Shown here: one piece after another, positions 19,644 to 27,651 of the stretch | Layout of the letters: the number at the start of each line of letters is the position of its first letter | Position numbering within the stretch: position 1 is the first letter of the stretch | Origin: Myxococcales bacterium | Lineage (GTDB): Bacteria; Myxococcota_A; Bradymonadia; Bradymonadales; Bradymonadaceae | Direction of reading: 5' to 3' | NCBI GenBank assembly: GCA_007120035.1 | Contig: SKON01000243.1 | Span: 1-36,609, forward strand | DNA: 36,609 nucleotides | The notes under the pieces: generated by a model | The model's database searches: none | What the model was told of the DNA's origin: nothing | Seen by the model: the letters and a program-made list of their open reading frames with translations, nothing else | Program-made: the position numbers and the translations under genes

Positions 19644-20407
19644 GCGATCAGGCGGGCAAGGCGCTCCTGGGGACCTGCGGCTGGTCCTATGATGATTGGG
19701 TGACCGCTGGGTTTTATGGGCCCGAGCTGACCACCAAGGATCGGTTGCCGGCCTACGCCGAGCGGTTTGGTACGGTGGAGATCGACTCCACGTTTTACGC
19801 GATCCCTCGGCTGTCCACGGTGCAGGGGTGGGTGGAGCGGACGCCGTCGGGCTTTGTGTTCTCCGCGAAGTTTCCCCGGCAGATCACCCACGAGGGGAGG
19901 GTGGCGGAGAAGGGCGAGTTGGCGCAAGCCTTCGTGGAGACCATGAGCGAGCTCGGGGAGAAGCTCGGGGCGCTGCTCTTGCAGTTTCCGCCGTCCTTTA
20001 CGGCGACCTCCATGGGCGATCTGGAGAGACTCCTTCAGGGGCTCCCCGACGGGTACGTCTACGCCGTAGAGGTCCGCCATCGGTCCTGGCTCACCGAGGA
20101 GTTCGCCGACCTCTTGAAGCAGTGGCGGGTCAGCCTGGTGCTGACGGCGAGCCCCCGGTTTCGGCCGTTCTGGCGGGTGACGAGCACCGTGGCGTACATT
20201 CGGTGGCTGGGTCGGTGGAACGCTTACGAGACCTATGATCAGCTTCGGCGCCCTGTGGAGGAGGACCTGGACTGGTGGGTGCCTCGGATGGAGCACTTTC
20301 TGAACCGCGGTGGGACGGTGCTGGGATATGTGAACAATAACTTCGCGGGGTATTCTCCGGCGGTGGTGGAGCAAATCCGGGAGCGGCTGGGTCAACCAGG
20401 AGTGTGA
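19640..20407 (+). CDS. DUF72 (YecE-family) protein
   Basis: 255 residues, a TIM-barrel-like family of unknown biochemical function. Typical family landmarks: LGTCGWSYDDWVTAGFYG at the start, YAERFGTVEIDSTFYAIPR, FSAKFPRQITHE, LLLQFPPSF, AVEVRHRSW, and YVNNNFAGYSP near the end. The ATG overlaps the Lgt-like stop (ATGA), implying translational coupling. The frame is open upstream but only in the shadow of the Lgt-like gene. Followed by the palindromic repeat rather than by a T-run terminator. Confidence 0.9.
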   Translation: MSDQAGKALLGTCGWSYDDWVTAGFYGPELTTKDRLPAYAERFGTVEIDSTFYAIPRLSTVQGWVERTPSGFVFSAKFPRQITHEGRVAEKGELAQAFVETMSELGEKLGALLLQFPPSFTATSMGDLERLLQGLPDGYVYAVEVRHRSWLTEEFADLLKQWRVSLVLTASPRFRPFWRVTSTVAYIRWLGRWNAYETYDQLRRPVEEDLDWWVPRMEHFLNRGGTVLGYVNNNFAGYSPAVVEQIRERLGQPGV

Positions 20408-20429
20408 TCCTCGGCGATCGGTCGGTCCG

Positions 20430-20654
20430 CAATCCGCAGCGGGCCAAGGCCCGCGAGGACCCTCGGGCGTAGCCCGACTCGCCCAGCCTCGTGGCCTTGG
20501 CCCGAGGGGAGGTTCATCTTCGACGGTTCGTCCACCAGCGGCCCCAGGAGGCGAATCTGGCACCTCTCCTCGGGCCAAGGCCGCGAGGCTAAAGCGAGTC
20601 GGGCCTGAAACAGCGGCCCGAACGTCCTCGCGGGCCAAGGCCCGCTGCGGATTG
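20430..20654. repeat. Long palindromic repeat element, copy A (225 bp)
   Basis: Terminal inverted repeats of 31 bases (20430-20460 and 20624-20654) differ only at the central AA/TT. Inside, the arms remain largely complementary for about 80 bases each, around a non-palindromic core near 20513-20562. Each arm holds two small palindromes with a ggcc(aa/tt)ggcc core: 20439-20454, 20487-20507, 20568-20588 and 20630-20645. A second copy, in reverse orientation, begins at 36427. No ORF or transposase is seen. It fills most of the 369-base gap between the DUF72 gene and the metal-uptake operon and may also end or stabilise transcripts. Confidence 0.88.
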
Positions 20655-20697
20655 GAGACAACCCACCGACGGGAACCGATCTACGCACCGCCTTTTA

Positions 20698-20711
20698 TTA
20701 GTCTTGCCTAA
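20698..20711. promoter_or_regulatory. TTAG-N6-CTAA dyad at the metal-uptake operon promoter
   Basis: TTAGTCTTGCCTAA, an AT-rich inverted repeat overlapping the candidate -35 box. Its position and its match to the site at 18809-18822 suggest binding by the DtxR/MntR-type regulator encoded as the fifth gene of this operon, closing a metal-feedback loop. Confidence 0.55.
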
Positions 20712-20731
20712 ATTTCTGACGTGTGTATTCT
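20704..20731 (+). promoter_or_regulatory. Candidate promoter of the metal-uptake operon
   Basis: TTGCCT (20704-20709), 16-base spacer, TATTCT (20726-20731); 4 of 6 matches each. The leader before the ATG at 20777 would be about 40 bases. This AT-rich stretch stands out from its surroundings and directly precedes the operon. Confidence 0.45.
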
Positions 20732-20776
20732 AATCCGCAGGAGCGAGGGTGCCTAATCGCGCGCGGAGAAGTCAGG

Positions 20777-21781
20777 ATGAAGAAGCAATTGGCGGTCTGG
20801 ATGGGGATTCTGGGGATGGCGAGCCTCGCCATCGTGGGGTGTGATCGGGCCGCTGAAGAGTCGGAGAGCGATGTCCCCGTGGTGGTGACCACGACGACGA
20901 TGCTGGAGGATCTGGTGCGGGAGCTCGGGGGTGAGGACGTGAAGACCCTGGGGATCATGCCGCTGGGGGCGGACCCCCATGTGTATCAGCCGCGTCCCGG
21001 GGACGCCCGGGTGGTGGCCGGCAGTGACGCGGTGGTCATGAACGGGCTGCTCCTGGAGGGGTGGATGGACTCTCTCGTGCGACACGCCGGGGGAGAGCGG
21101 CCGGTGATCGTCGCCGGTGATGCCCTGGACGAGGCGTCGTTGCTGAGCCTCGAGGGCGCCGTGGATCCCCACGTGTGGTTCAACGTGGGGATGTGGCGGC
21201 AGGTCGCCGCCCACGTCACCGACGGGCTGGTGCCGCTGGTCGACGACGAGGCGGCCGACCGGATTCGAGCCCGTCACGCCGCCTACGACGAGGTGTTGGC
21301 CGGCCTCGATGGCTGGGTGCGGGGACAGATGGAGTCGATCCCGTCGGGCCGGCGAGTGCTGATCACCAGCCACGACGCCTTCGGGTACTTCGGGCGGGCC
21401 TACGGGATCGACGTGGAGGCGATCCAGGGGTTGAGCACCGAGCAGGAAGCCAGCCAGCGGGACGTGGCCAATATCATCGAGCTGGTGCGGCGAACGAACG
21501 CCCCGGCGGTGTTCATGGAGAGCTCCGTGCATCCCGGACTGATCCAGCAGGTGGCCCGGGAGACCGACGCCGAGGCGGCGGGGCCGCTCTACTCCGACAG
21601 CCTGGGGCCGGAGTCCGCCGGCGCCCACACCTATGTGGGGATGATCCACGCCAACGTGCGGATGATCACCGAGGCCCTCGGTGGCGACTACCAGGCCTTT
21701 GAGGTGTCGACGAATCTGGGAGTCCCCGTGGACGAGCCCGCCGAGGAGCTCCTGCCGGAGATGGAGGAGGAAGGCGCGTGA
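20777..21781 (+). CDS. TroA-like zinc/manganese ABC transporter substrate-binding lipoprotein
   Basis: 334 residues. Lipobox ending IVGC with Asp at +2 (inner-membrane retention type). Cluster A-I metal-binding protein with likely ligands His68 (DPHVYQ), His132 (DPHVWF), His199 (SHDAFGYFGRAYG) and Asp274 (YSDSLG), nearly the His68/133/199/Asp279 set of Treponema TroA, which binds Zn and Mn. A Glu-containing Mn-only site as in PsaA is not what is seen. It captures the metal in the periplasm and delivers it to the two permeases encoded downstream. ATG 20777 is chosen from the signal peptide (MKKQLAVWMG). The stop overlaps the ATPase start (GTGA). Confidence 0.93.
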   Translation: MKKQLAVWMGILGMASLAIVGCDRAAEESESDVPVVVTTTTMLEDLVRELGGEDVKTLGIMPLGADPHVYQPRPGDARVVAGSDAVVMNGLLLEGWMDSLVRHAGGERPVIVAGDALDEASLLSLEGAVDPHVWFNVGMWRQVAAHVTDGLVPLVDDEAADRIRARHAAYDEVLAGLDGWVRGQMESIPSGRRVLITSHDAFGYFGRAYGIDVEAIQGLSTEQEASQRDVANIIELVRRTNAPAVFMESSVHPGLIQQVARETDAEAAGPLYSDSLGPESAGAHTYVGMIHANVRMITEALGGDYQAFEVSTNLGVPVDEPAEELLPEMEEEGA

Positions 21782-22512
21782 CCAGCCCTGCGGCCATCGA
21801 AGTGCGCGGTGTGCAGATGGCCTACGACGAGACCGTGGCCCTGCGAGATGTGACCGTGGAGATCCCCACCGGATGTCTCGTCGGGGTTGTGGGGCCAAAC
21901 GGCGCGGGGAAGTCGACGCTGATTAAGGGGCTCGTGGGAGCCCGAGAGCCCGACCGCGGGGAGCTGCGGTTCTTCGGGAAGCCAGCGACGAAGAAGCGCC
22001 CCTTTTTGACCTATGTGCCCCAGCGGGGAGCCGTGGACTGGGACTTTCCGATCACCGCCGAGGGGGTGGTCCGCCAGGGGCGGTTTCGGTCCGTGGGACT
22101 CTTGACGCGATTCTCCGCAGAGGAGCGCGGGAAGGTCGAGGCCGCCATGGAGGCCGTGGACATCACGGCGCTGAGGTCTCGGCAGATCGGTAATCTCTCC
22201 GGAGGTCAGCAGCAGCGGGTCTTTCTGGCCCGGGCCCTCTGCCAGGGGGGAGAGATCTACGTGTTGGACGAGCCCTTCGCCGGGGTGGATGCGTCCACGG
22301 AATCGGCCATCATGGACGTGCTTCGGGGGCTCCGGGACGAGGGCAAGACCGTGGTGGTGGTCCACCATGATCTGAGCACGGTGCGAGAGTATTTCGACCG
22401 CCTGATCCTCCTGAATCAAGTGGTGGTCGCCGCCGGCCCGACAGAGGAGGTGTTCACCGCGGAGAATCTCCAGGAGACCTATCGGGGACAGGTCGCCGTG
22501 GTCGTGGAGTAG
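21778..22512 (+). CDS. Metal ABC transporter ATP-binding protein (TroB-like)
   Basis: 244-residue cytoplasmic ATPase powering import. Walker A GPNGAGKST, family-specific YVPQRGAVDWDFPI at the Q-loop, signature LSGGQQQRVFLARAL, Walker B YVLDEPFAGVD and switch His in VVVHHDLST. The VPQR..VDWDFP sequence is typical of Mn/Zn (TroB/ZnuC/SitB) ATPases. GTG start overlaps the preceding stop, indicating coupled translation; 7 bases separate it from the next gene. Confidence 0.95.
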   Translation: MTSPAAIEVRGVQMAYDETVALRDVTVEIPTGCLVGVVGPNGAGKSTLIKGLVGAREPDRGELRFFGKPATKKRPFLTYVPQRGAVDWDFPITAEGVVRQGRFRSVGLLTRFSAEERGKVEAAMEAVDITALRSRQIGNLSGGQQQRVFLARALCQGGEIYVLDEPFAGVDASTESAIMDVLRGLRDEGKTVVVVHHDLSTVREYFDRLILLNQVVVAAGPTEEVFTAENLQETYRGQVAVVVE

Positions 22513-22519
22513 GAGAGCC

Positions 22520-23425
22520 GTGGTTCGAAGCAACCTCTACCTCGAGCGAGCGCAGGAGTTCTTCGCGTTCCAGTACGACTTCGTGGCCCTGGCCCTGGGG
22601 GCGTCGGTGATCGTCGGGGTGGTCTGCGGGTTGGTCGGGACCTTTCTGGTGCTTCGTGGATACTCGCTGGTGGGAGACGCCATCGGCCACGCCACTCTAC
22701 CCGGAGTGGCGGCGGCCTTTCTGATCACCGGGACCCAGCATCCGGGGGCTCTGTTGACCGGGGCCCTCTTGAGCGGGCTCTTGGGGGCCGTGACCGTCGG
22801 CGTCTTCAGCAGGGGCCCGCGGGTGCGCTCCGACGCGGCCATCGGGATCGTGCTCTCCGTGTTCTTCGGCCTGGGGATCCTGTTGGTGGCGATGATCCAG
22901 GCGTCGCCCACGGGCACCCAGGCGGGGCTGACGAACTTCCTCTTCGGCAACGCGGCGGCGATCACGGCGGGCCAGTTGCAGGTGCTCGCCGGTCTGTCGT
23001 TGGCGCTCTGCGTGGCGATCGGGATCTGGTTTCGCCCGCTGGCGATCGTGACTTTTGATCCCGGGTTCGGGCGGTCTCTGGGGTTGAACGTGTCGGCCCT
23101 GGAGATGGGGCTCCTGGCGGCGCTCTCCATGGCCGTCGTGGTGTCAATCCAGGCCGTGGGGGTGATCCTGGTGGCGGCGATGGTGATCATCCCGCCGTCG
23201 GCGGCCCGGTTTCTCTCCCGGCGGATCCAGGGGGTAGCGCTGTGGTCCATGGCGATCGGCGGGGTCAGCGGCGCGATGGGGGCGTTTCTCTCCTACCTCT
23301 TTGAAGGGGTGGCGACGGGCCCGGCGATGGTGGTGGTGGCCACAGGATTCTTCCTGTTGGCCCTCTTCTTGGGGCCCTTCAACGGAGTCCTCGCCACGGC
23401 GCTCCGCAAGAGGAGGGCCCGATGA
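22520..23425 (+). CDS. Metal ABC transporter permease 1 (TroC-like, ABC-3 family)
   Basis: 301 residues, inner-membrane permease with about eight or nine helices. Family landmarks: LVLRGYSLVGDAIGHATLPGVAAAF near residue 40, DAAIGIVLSVFFGLGILL, and IQAVGVILVAAMVIIPPSAARFLS. It begins with a GTG and has a short amphipathic N-terminus before helix 1. It pairs with the next gene to form a heterodimeric channel, as in TroCD and SitCD. Its last four bases overlap the next start (ATGA). Confidence 0.93.
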   Translation: MVRSNLYLERAQEFFAFQYDFVALALGASVIVGVVCGLVGTFLVLRGYSLVGDAIGHATLPGVAAAFLITGTQHPGALLTGALLSGLLGAVTVGVFSRGPRVRSDAAIGIVLSVFFGLGILLVAMIQASPTGTQAGLTNFLFGNAAAITAGQLQVLAGLSLALCVAIGIWFRPLAIVTFDPGFGRSLGLNVSALEMGLLAALSMAVVVSIQAVGVILVAAMVIIPPSAARFLSRRIQGVALWSMAIGGVSGAMGAFLSYLFEGVATGPAMVVVATGFFLLALFLGPFNGVLATALRKRRAR

Positions 23426-24312
23426 TTCAGTGGCTCGTCGATCCCTGGACCTGGGGGGACTGGATGTGGCGGGGGATGGTCACGGTGCACCTTGTGGCGA
23501 TCGCCGCGGCGGTCCTGGGGGTGTTTTTGTACCTGCGTCGGATGAGCCTGATCGCCGACGCGTTGGCCCACGTGGCTTTGCCGGGGATCGTGGCGGCCTT
23601 CCTGATCAGCGGCTCCCTGGATGGGCCGGTGATGCTCGGGGGGGCCGTGGTGGTGGGCCTCGTGGCGGCCTGGGCGATTCAGACCTTGTCGAACCGGCCG
23701 ACGATCAAAGGAGACGCCGCGATCGGGATCGTGTTCACCTCGTTCTTCGCCGTGGGGGTGATCCTCCTGTCGACGGTGGTGCGAGACGCCCATATAGACA
23801 CCCATTGCCTGCTCTTCGGCGACGTGCTGGGGATCAGCGATCGGGCGCTGGGGCTGGTGCTCTTCGTGGTGCCTACGGTGCTCGTGCTGGTGGCGATCTT
23901 CTTTCGATGGCTCGCGGTGAGCAGCTTCGATCCGAAGTTCGCGATGGCCATCGGCGTGCCCGTAGGGGCCATGAACTACGGGTTGATGACCGCCGTGACG
24001 GTTACGGCAGTGGCCGGGTTTGAGGCCGTGGGCGCCATCCTGGTGATCGCTTTGATCATCGTCCCCGGGGCCACGGCCCACCTTCTGGCGGATCGGCTGG
24101 GGTCGATGATCGGGTGGGCCGTCGCTCATACGGTGGTCTCCTGTTGGGTGGGGATGTACGTGGCGATCTACGCCAACACCTCCGCCGCCGGGGCGATCGT
24201 AGTGGTCGGCGGGGTCTTGTACCTGGCGGCCTTCTTGCTCTCCCCACGGCACGGGCGGTTGTGGATGGCTCGACGTTCCTTGTTGCGGAGCCGCACTTCT
24301 GTTAGCCATTGA
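23422..24312 (+). CDS. Metal ABC transporter permease 2 (TroD-like, ABC-3 family)
   Basis: 296 residues, same family as the preceding gene: YLRRMSLIADALAHVALPGI, DAAIGIVFTSFFAVGVILL, FDPKFAMAIGVPVGAMNYGL and FEAVGAILVIALIIVPGATAHL. Having two different permeases rather than one (as in ZnuB) fits Tro/Sit-type Mn transporters more than ZnuABC. The stop overlaps a TTG that could start the regulator gene. Confidence 0.93.
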   Translation: MIQWLVDPWTWGDWMWRGMVTVHLVAIAAAVLGVFLYLRRMSLIADALAHVALPGIVAAFLISGSLDGPVMLGGAVVVGLVAAWAIQTLSNRPTIKGDAAIGIVFTSFFAVGVILLSTVVRDAHIDTHCLLFGDVLGISDRALGLVLFVVPTVLVLVAIFFRWLAVSSFDPKFAMAIGVPVGAMNYGLMTAVTVTAVAGFEAVGAILVIALIIVPGATAHLLADRLGSMIGWAVAHTVVSCWVGMYVAIYANTSAAGAIVVVGGVLYLAAFLLSPRHGRLWMARRSLLRSRTSVSH

Positions 24313-24344
24313 CCACTGGACCCCCGACGATTCCGGTGATCGCT

Positions 24345-25058
24345 GTGCCAACGATTTCGGTTGAGAACTATCTCAAGGCGATCTTCTCCCTCCAGAAGGA
24401 TGGGGAAGAGCGGGTGAAGACCAAAGCCATCGCCGAATCCCTGGACGTCTCCCTGCCTTCGGTGTCGGGGATGATCAAGAGCCTCGCCGACGATGGCATG
24501 GTGGAGTACGAGCCCTACCGGGGAGTCCGCCTGACGAAGAAGGGCAAGAAGACGGCGCTGCGGGTGATCCGCAACCACCGGCTCATCGAGGTCTTCCTGG
24601 TACAGACGTTGGGGTACTCCTGGGACGAGGTCCATAACGAGGCGGAGCGGCTGGAGCACGCCGTCAGCGACACTCTGGTGGCCAGGATCGAGGCGTTCTT
24701 GGGCTTTCCCAGGTTCGATCCCCACGGTGATCCGATCCCGACGGCCGACGGAGAGCTTCACCGGCGAGAGATGATGACCCTCGGCGACGCTTCTTCGGGG
24801 ATGCATTTGAAGGTCGAGCGAGTGCTGGATCAAACCCCGGAGGTGCTCCAATACCTGGACCGGGTGGGGTTGAGGCCCGGAGCTTCGTGCCGGGTCGTCG
24901 AGGTGTTGGCCTTCGACGGCCAGATGTTCCTGGATATCGATGGCCAGCAGTTGCCGATCAGCGCTACCCTGGCGGCCAAGCTCCTGGTCACGGAGCTCGA
25001 CGACGACTCCGAGCGGGACACCGGTCGCGACGATGTGCAGGCGGTAGACAGGTCCTGA
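24345..25058 (+). CDS. DtxR/MntR-family metal-dependent repressor
   Basis: 237 residues from GTG 24345. N-terminal winged helix-turn-helix (VENYLKAIFSLQKDGEERVK, SLDVSLPSVSGMIKSLADDG), metal-binding dimerisation domain (RLIEVFLVQTLGYSWDEVHNEAERLEHAVSD, with the His/Glu ligands), and a C-terminal SH3/FeoA-like domain (LRPGASCRVVEVLAFDGQ). It represses uptake genes when metal-loaded. As fifth gene after a troABCD-like set it corresponds to TroR/MntR. GTG 24345 is preferred because MPTISVENYL is the natural N-terminus; a TTG at 24309 overlapping the permease stop is the alternative. Confidence 0.9.
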   Translation: MPTISVENYLKAIFSLQKDGEERVKTKAIAESLDVSLPSVSGMIKSLADDGMVEYEPYRGVRLTKKGKKTALRVIRNHRLIEVFLVQTLGYSWDEVHNEAERLEHAVSDTLVARIEAFLGFPRFDPHGDPIPTADGELHRREMMTLGDASSGMHLKVERVLDQTPEVLQYLDRVGLRPGASCRVVEVLAFDGQMFLDIDGQQLPISATLAAKLLVTELDDDSERDTGRDDVQAVDRS

Positions 25059-25124
25059 GGGGCTGCCTATAGTTCGCCGGTACCAGGTCGCCGAGATCGC
25101 CCACTCCTCGTGAAAAGGTCGCCG

Positions 25125-26135
25125 ATGCTTTTGGAACTTCGTTGGGATCAGCTACAGAACGCGCTGGGAGACGCCGAGCCGGGGGTCCTCGATGGTCGTC
25201 TGCTCTCCCGAGCCATGAACGACGAGCTCCGAGGGGTCTGCGACGCGCTGAAAGAGCGAGGGGTCCGCCCCCGGCTCTCCGTGGTCCAGGTCGGAGACGA
25301 TCCGGCCAGCTCGATTTATATCCGGCATAAGGTCCGGGCCTGTGAGAGGGTGGGGATCATCTCGATCCACGAGAAATTGGACGCCCAGATCTCCCAGGAT
25401 GAGCTTCACAGAAGGCTCCGAGAGCGGAACGACGATCCGAACACCCACGGGATCTTGTTGCAGTTGCCCCTGACTGAGGGGCTGGACAGCGGCGAGGCCG
25501 TGATGGCGATCGACCCGGTGAAGGACGTGGACGGATTTCATCCGGCCAACCTGGGGCAGTTGATGGCTGGCCGGTCGCCCCTGGAGCCCTGTACCCCCAC
25601 GGGGGTACTGCGCCTGCTCCGCGCTGCCGGGGTGGAGCCCCGCGGACTGGAGGCGGTGGTGGTGGGCCGGAGCGTGATCGTGGGGCGTCCCATGGCGGTG
25701 ATGCTGACCCGGTCGGACGCCACGGTGACCCTCTGCCATCGCCACACGCCCGATCTGGAAGCGTTGGTGCGTCGCGCCGATCTTTTGGTGGTCGCCACCG
25801 GCGTCCCTCGGCTGATCAGAGGGGACTGGATCAAAGAGGGGGCCGTGGTGGTCGACGTGGGCATCAACCGGGTCGACGGCCGCCTCTGCGGTGACGTGGA
25901 GTATGACATCGCCCGGGCGCGGGCCTCCTGGATCACACCGGTGCCCGGTGGGGTAGGGCCGATGACCGTGGCGACGCTGATGGAGAACACCTTGCGGGCG
26001 GCCTGTCTGCAAACGGGCTGGACCTTTCGCTGTGGGGAGTTACTCTCCTTCGACGAGGCGGGCCTGGTCGACCTGGGCCGGGCTCCCGTTCGATTCCCGG
26101 GCGTGATGTACGCGCCGGTGGCGGAGGAAGCATGA
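25125..26135 (+). CDS. folD: Bifunctional methylene-THF dehydrogenase/cyclohydrolase FolD
   Basis: Converts 5,10-methylene-THF to 10-formyl-THF via methenyl-THF, using NADP. 336 residues, longer than the usual ~285: about 20 extra residues at the N-terminus and about 35 at the C-terminus (after PVPGGVGPMTVATLMENT). Catalytic Tyr and Lys sit in SSIYIRHKVRACERVGI; other signatures are GILLQLPL, PVKDVDGFH, PCTPTGVLRLL and GRSVIVGRPM. ATG 25125 is favoured over GTG 25110 because AAAAGG lies 6 bases upstream. Overlaps gcvT by four bases (ATGA). Confidence 0.94.
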   Translation: MLLELRWDQLQNALGDAEPGVLDGRLLSRAMNDELRGVCDALKERGVRPRLSVVQVGDDPASSIYIRHKVRACERVGIISIHEKLDAQISQDELHRRLRERNDDPNTHGILLQLPLTEGLDSGEAVMAIDPVKDVDGFHPANLGQLMAGRSPLEPCTPTGVLRLLRAAGVEPRGLEAVVVGRSVIVGRPMAVMLTRSDATVTLCHRHTPDLEALVRRADLLVVATGVPRLIRGDWIKEGAVVVDVGINRVDGRLCGDVEYDIARARASWITPVPGGVGPMTVATLMENTLRAACLQTGWTFRCGELLSFDEAGLVDLGRAPVRFPGVMYAPVAEEA

Positions 26136-27232
26136 GCGACGAGAGTTTGAAGAGGGTCCCCCTTCACGATCGAATCGTGGCGGCCGGAGGGCGGATGGTG
26201 CCCTTCGCTGGGTACTCGATGCCCGTGCAGTTCACGTCCATCATGGAGGAGCATAAGGCGGTGCGGGAGGCCGCCGGGCTCTTCGACGTCAGCCACATGG
26301 GCCAGGTCTACGCCGTGGGCCCAGATGCCGTGGCAGCCGTGGACCGGTTGGTGACCAACGACGTCTCGGGTCTGGTCGACGGCAAGGCCCTGTACACGGT
26401 GATGTGCAACGCCGACGGCGGCATCGTCGACGATCTGGTGATCTATCGTCTCTCCGCCGAAGAGCTCCTCCTCTGCGTGAACGCTGCCAATCGTGAGGCG
26501 GACCTGGCCCACATGGGGGCCCACCTCTCCGGGGACGTGGAGCTCCAGGATCGCTCTGATGATATGATTCAGCTCGCCATCCAGGGCCCGCGAGCTGAGG
26601 AGCTCTTGCAGGCCCTCACCGAGGCCGACCTGAAAGGTCTGAAATTCTTCCGCTGCCAGGAGGCCCATATCGCCGGCCAACCGGGGCTGGTGGCCCGCAC
26701 GGGATACACCGGCGAGGACGGGTTCGAGCTCTACCTGTCGAACGACGGCGGGGCGGTGGTCTTCGACGCCCTCACGGAGCGGTTCCCCGAAGAGTTGACC
26801 CTCTGTGGACTGGGGTGTCGAGACACCCTTCGGTTGGAGGCGGGCCTGATGCTTCACGGGCAGGATATCGGCCCGTCGACAAACCCCTACGAGGCTGGGC
26901 TCGGCTGGGTCGTGAAGCTGAACAAAGATTCGGACTTCGTGGGGCGGGGAGCGCTCGCGGCCATCAAGGAGGCCGGGCCGGCGCGACGGCTTCGGGGCTT
27001 TGTGGTGGAAGGGCGGGGCGTCCCCCGCCCCGGGTACCCGATCCAGATCGATGGCGAGGAGGTCGGTTCCCTGACCAGCGGCGGATACTCTCCGACTCTT
27101 GAAGAGGGAATCGCTCTGGGTTACATCGACTCCGCGCACGCCGACGTCGACTCCGTGGAGATCGCCATCCGGAAGCGAAGTGTCGTGGCCCGGGTCGTGA
27201 AGCCTCCGTTTTACCGCCGTCCCAAGACTTGA
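26132..27232 (+). CDS. gcvT: Glycine cleavage T-protein (aminomethyltransferase)
   Basis: 366 residues, normal length. Transfers the aminomethyl one-carbon unit from lipoyl-H-protein to THF, releasing ammonia and making methylene-THF. Landmarks: [45 protein letters not shown] with the conserved Asp near the active site, [15 protein letters not shown], and the C-terminal [16 protein letters not shown]. Start coupled to folD by ATGA overlap; the methylene-THF product is the FolD substrate. Confidence 0.96.
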   Translation: MSDESLKRVPLHDRIVAAGGRMVPFAGYSMPVQFTSIMEEHKAVREAAGLFDVSHMGQVYAVGPDAVAAVDRLVTNDVSGLVDGKALYTVMCNADGGIVDDLVIYRLSAEELLLCVNAANREADLAHMGAHLSGDVELQDRSDDMIQLAIQGPRAEELLQALTEADLKGLKFFRCQEAHIAGQPGLVARTGYTGEDGFELYLSNDGGAVVFDALTERFPEELTLCGLGCRDTLRLEAGLMLHGQDIGPSTNPYEAGLGWVVKLNKDSDFVGRGALAAIKEAGPARRLRGFVVEGRGVPRPGYPIQIDGEEVGSLTSGGYSPTLEEGIALGYIDSAHADVDSVEIAIRKRSVVARVVKPPFYRRPKT

Positions 27233-27257
27233 TGGGTTTATCGAGAGAGGAGTGGAG

Positions 27258-27647
27258 ATGAAGATTCCTGAAGAGTACCGGTTCTCCAAAGACCATGAGT
27301 GGGCCCGCGACGAGGGGGACGGCACGGTGACCGTCGGGATCAGTCACCACGCTCAGGATGCCCTCGGGGACATCGTCTTCGTCGAGCTTCCGGCTGTCGG
27401 CGATGAGGTGGAGCGAGAGCAGGAGTTCGGGGTCGTGGAGAGCGTGAAGACCGTCTCCGACCTCTACGCCCCGGTCTCCGGGGAAGTGGTGGCCATCAAC
27501 GAAGAGCTCGAGGACGCCCCGGAGTTGGTCAACGACAGCCCCTACGAGGGGGGATGGATCGTGAAGATCGCCATGTCCGCCCCCGGGGAGCTCGAGGAGT
27601 TGATGGACGCCGAGGGCTACGACGAATTCTTGTCCGGCGGAGACTGA
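27258..27647 (+). CDS. gcvH: Glycine cleavage H-protein
   Basis: 129 residues. Lipoyl-carrier protein shuttling the aminomethyl group between P- and T-proteins. The lipoylation Lys64 sits in GVVESVKTVSD; the N-terminus YRFSKDHEWAR and VNDSPYEGGWIVKI are typical. ATG 27258 is chosen for GGAG at 27249-27252, 5 bases upstream; GTG 27252 is a poorer alternative. Twenty-five bases after gcvT and four before gcvPA. Confidence 0.97.
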   Translation: MKIPEEYRFSKDHEWARDEGDGTVTVGISHHAQDALGDIVFVELPAVGDEVEREQEFGVVESVKTVSDLYAPVSGEVVAINEELEDAPELVNDSPYEGGWIVKIAMSAPGELEELMDAEGYDEFLSGGD

Positions 27648-27651
27648 GCAC

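Noticed and set aside
20408-20776. tRNA or other structured RNA gene in the gap before the metal-uptake operon
   Set aside because: No cloverleaf or T-loop consensus; the structure is explained by the palindromic repeat and the promoter.
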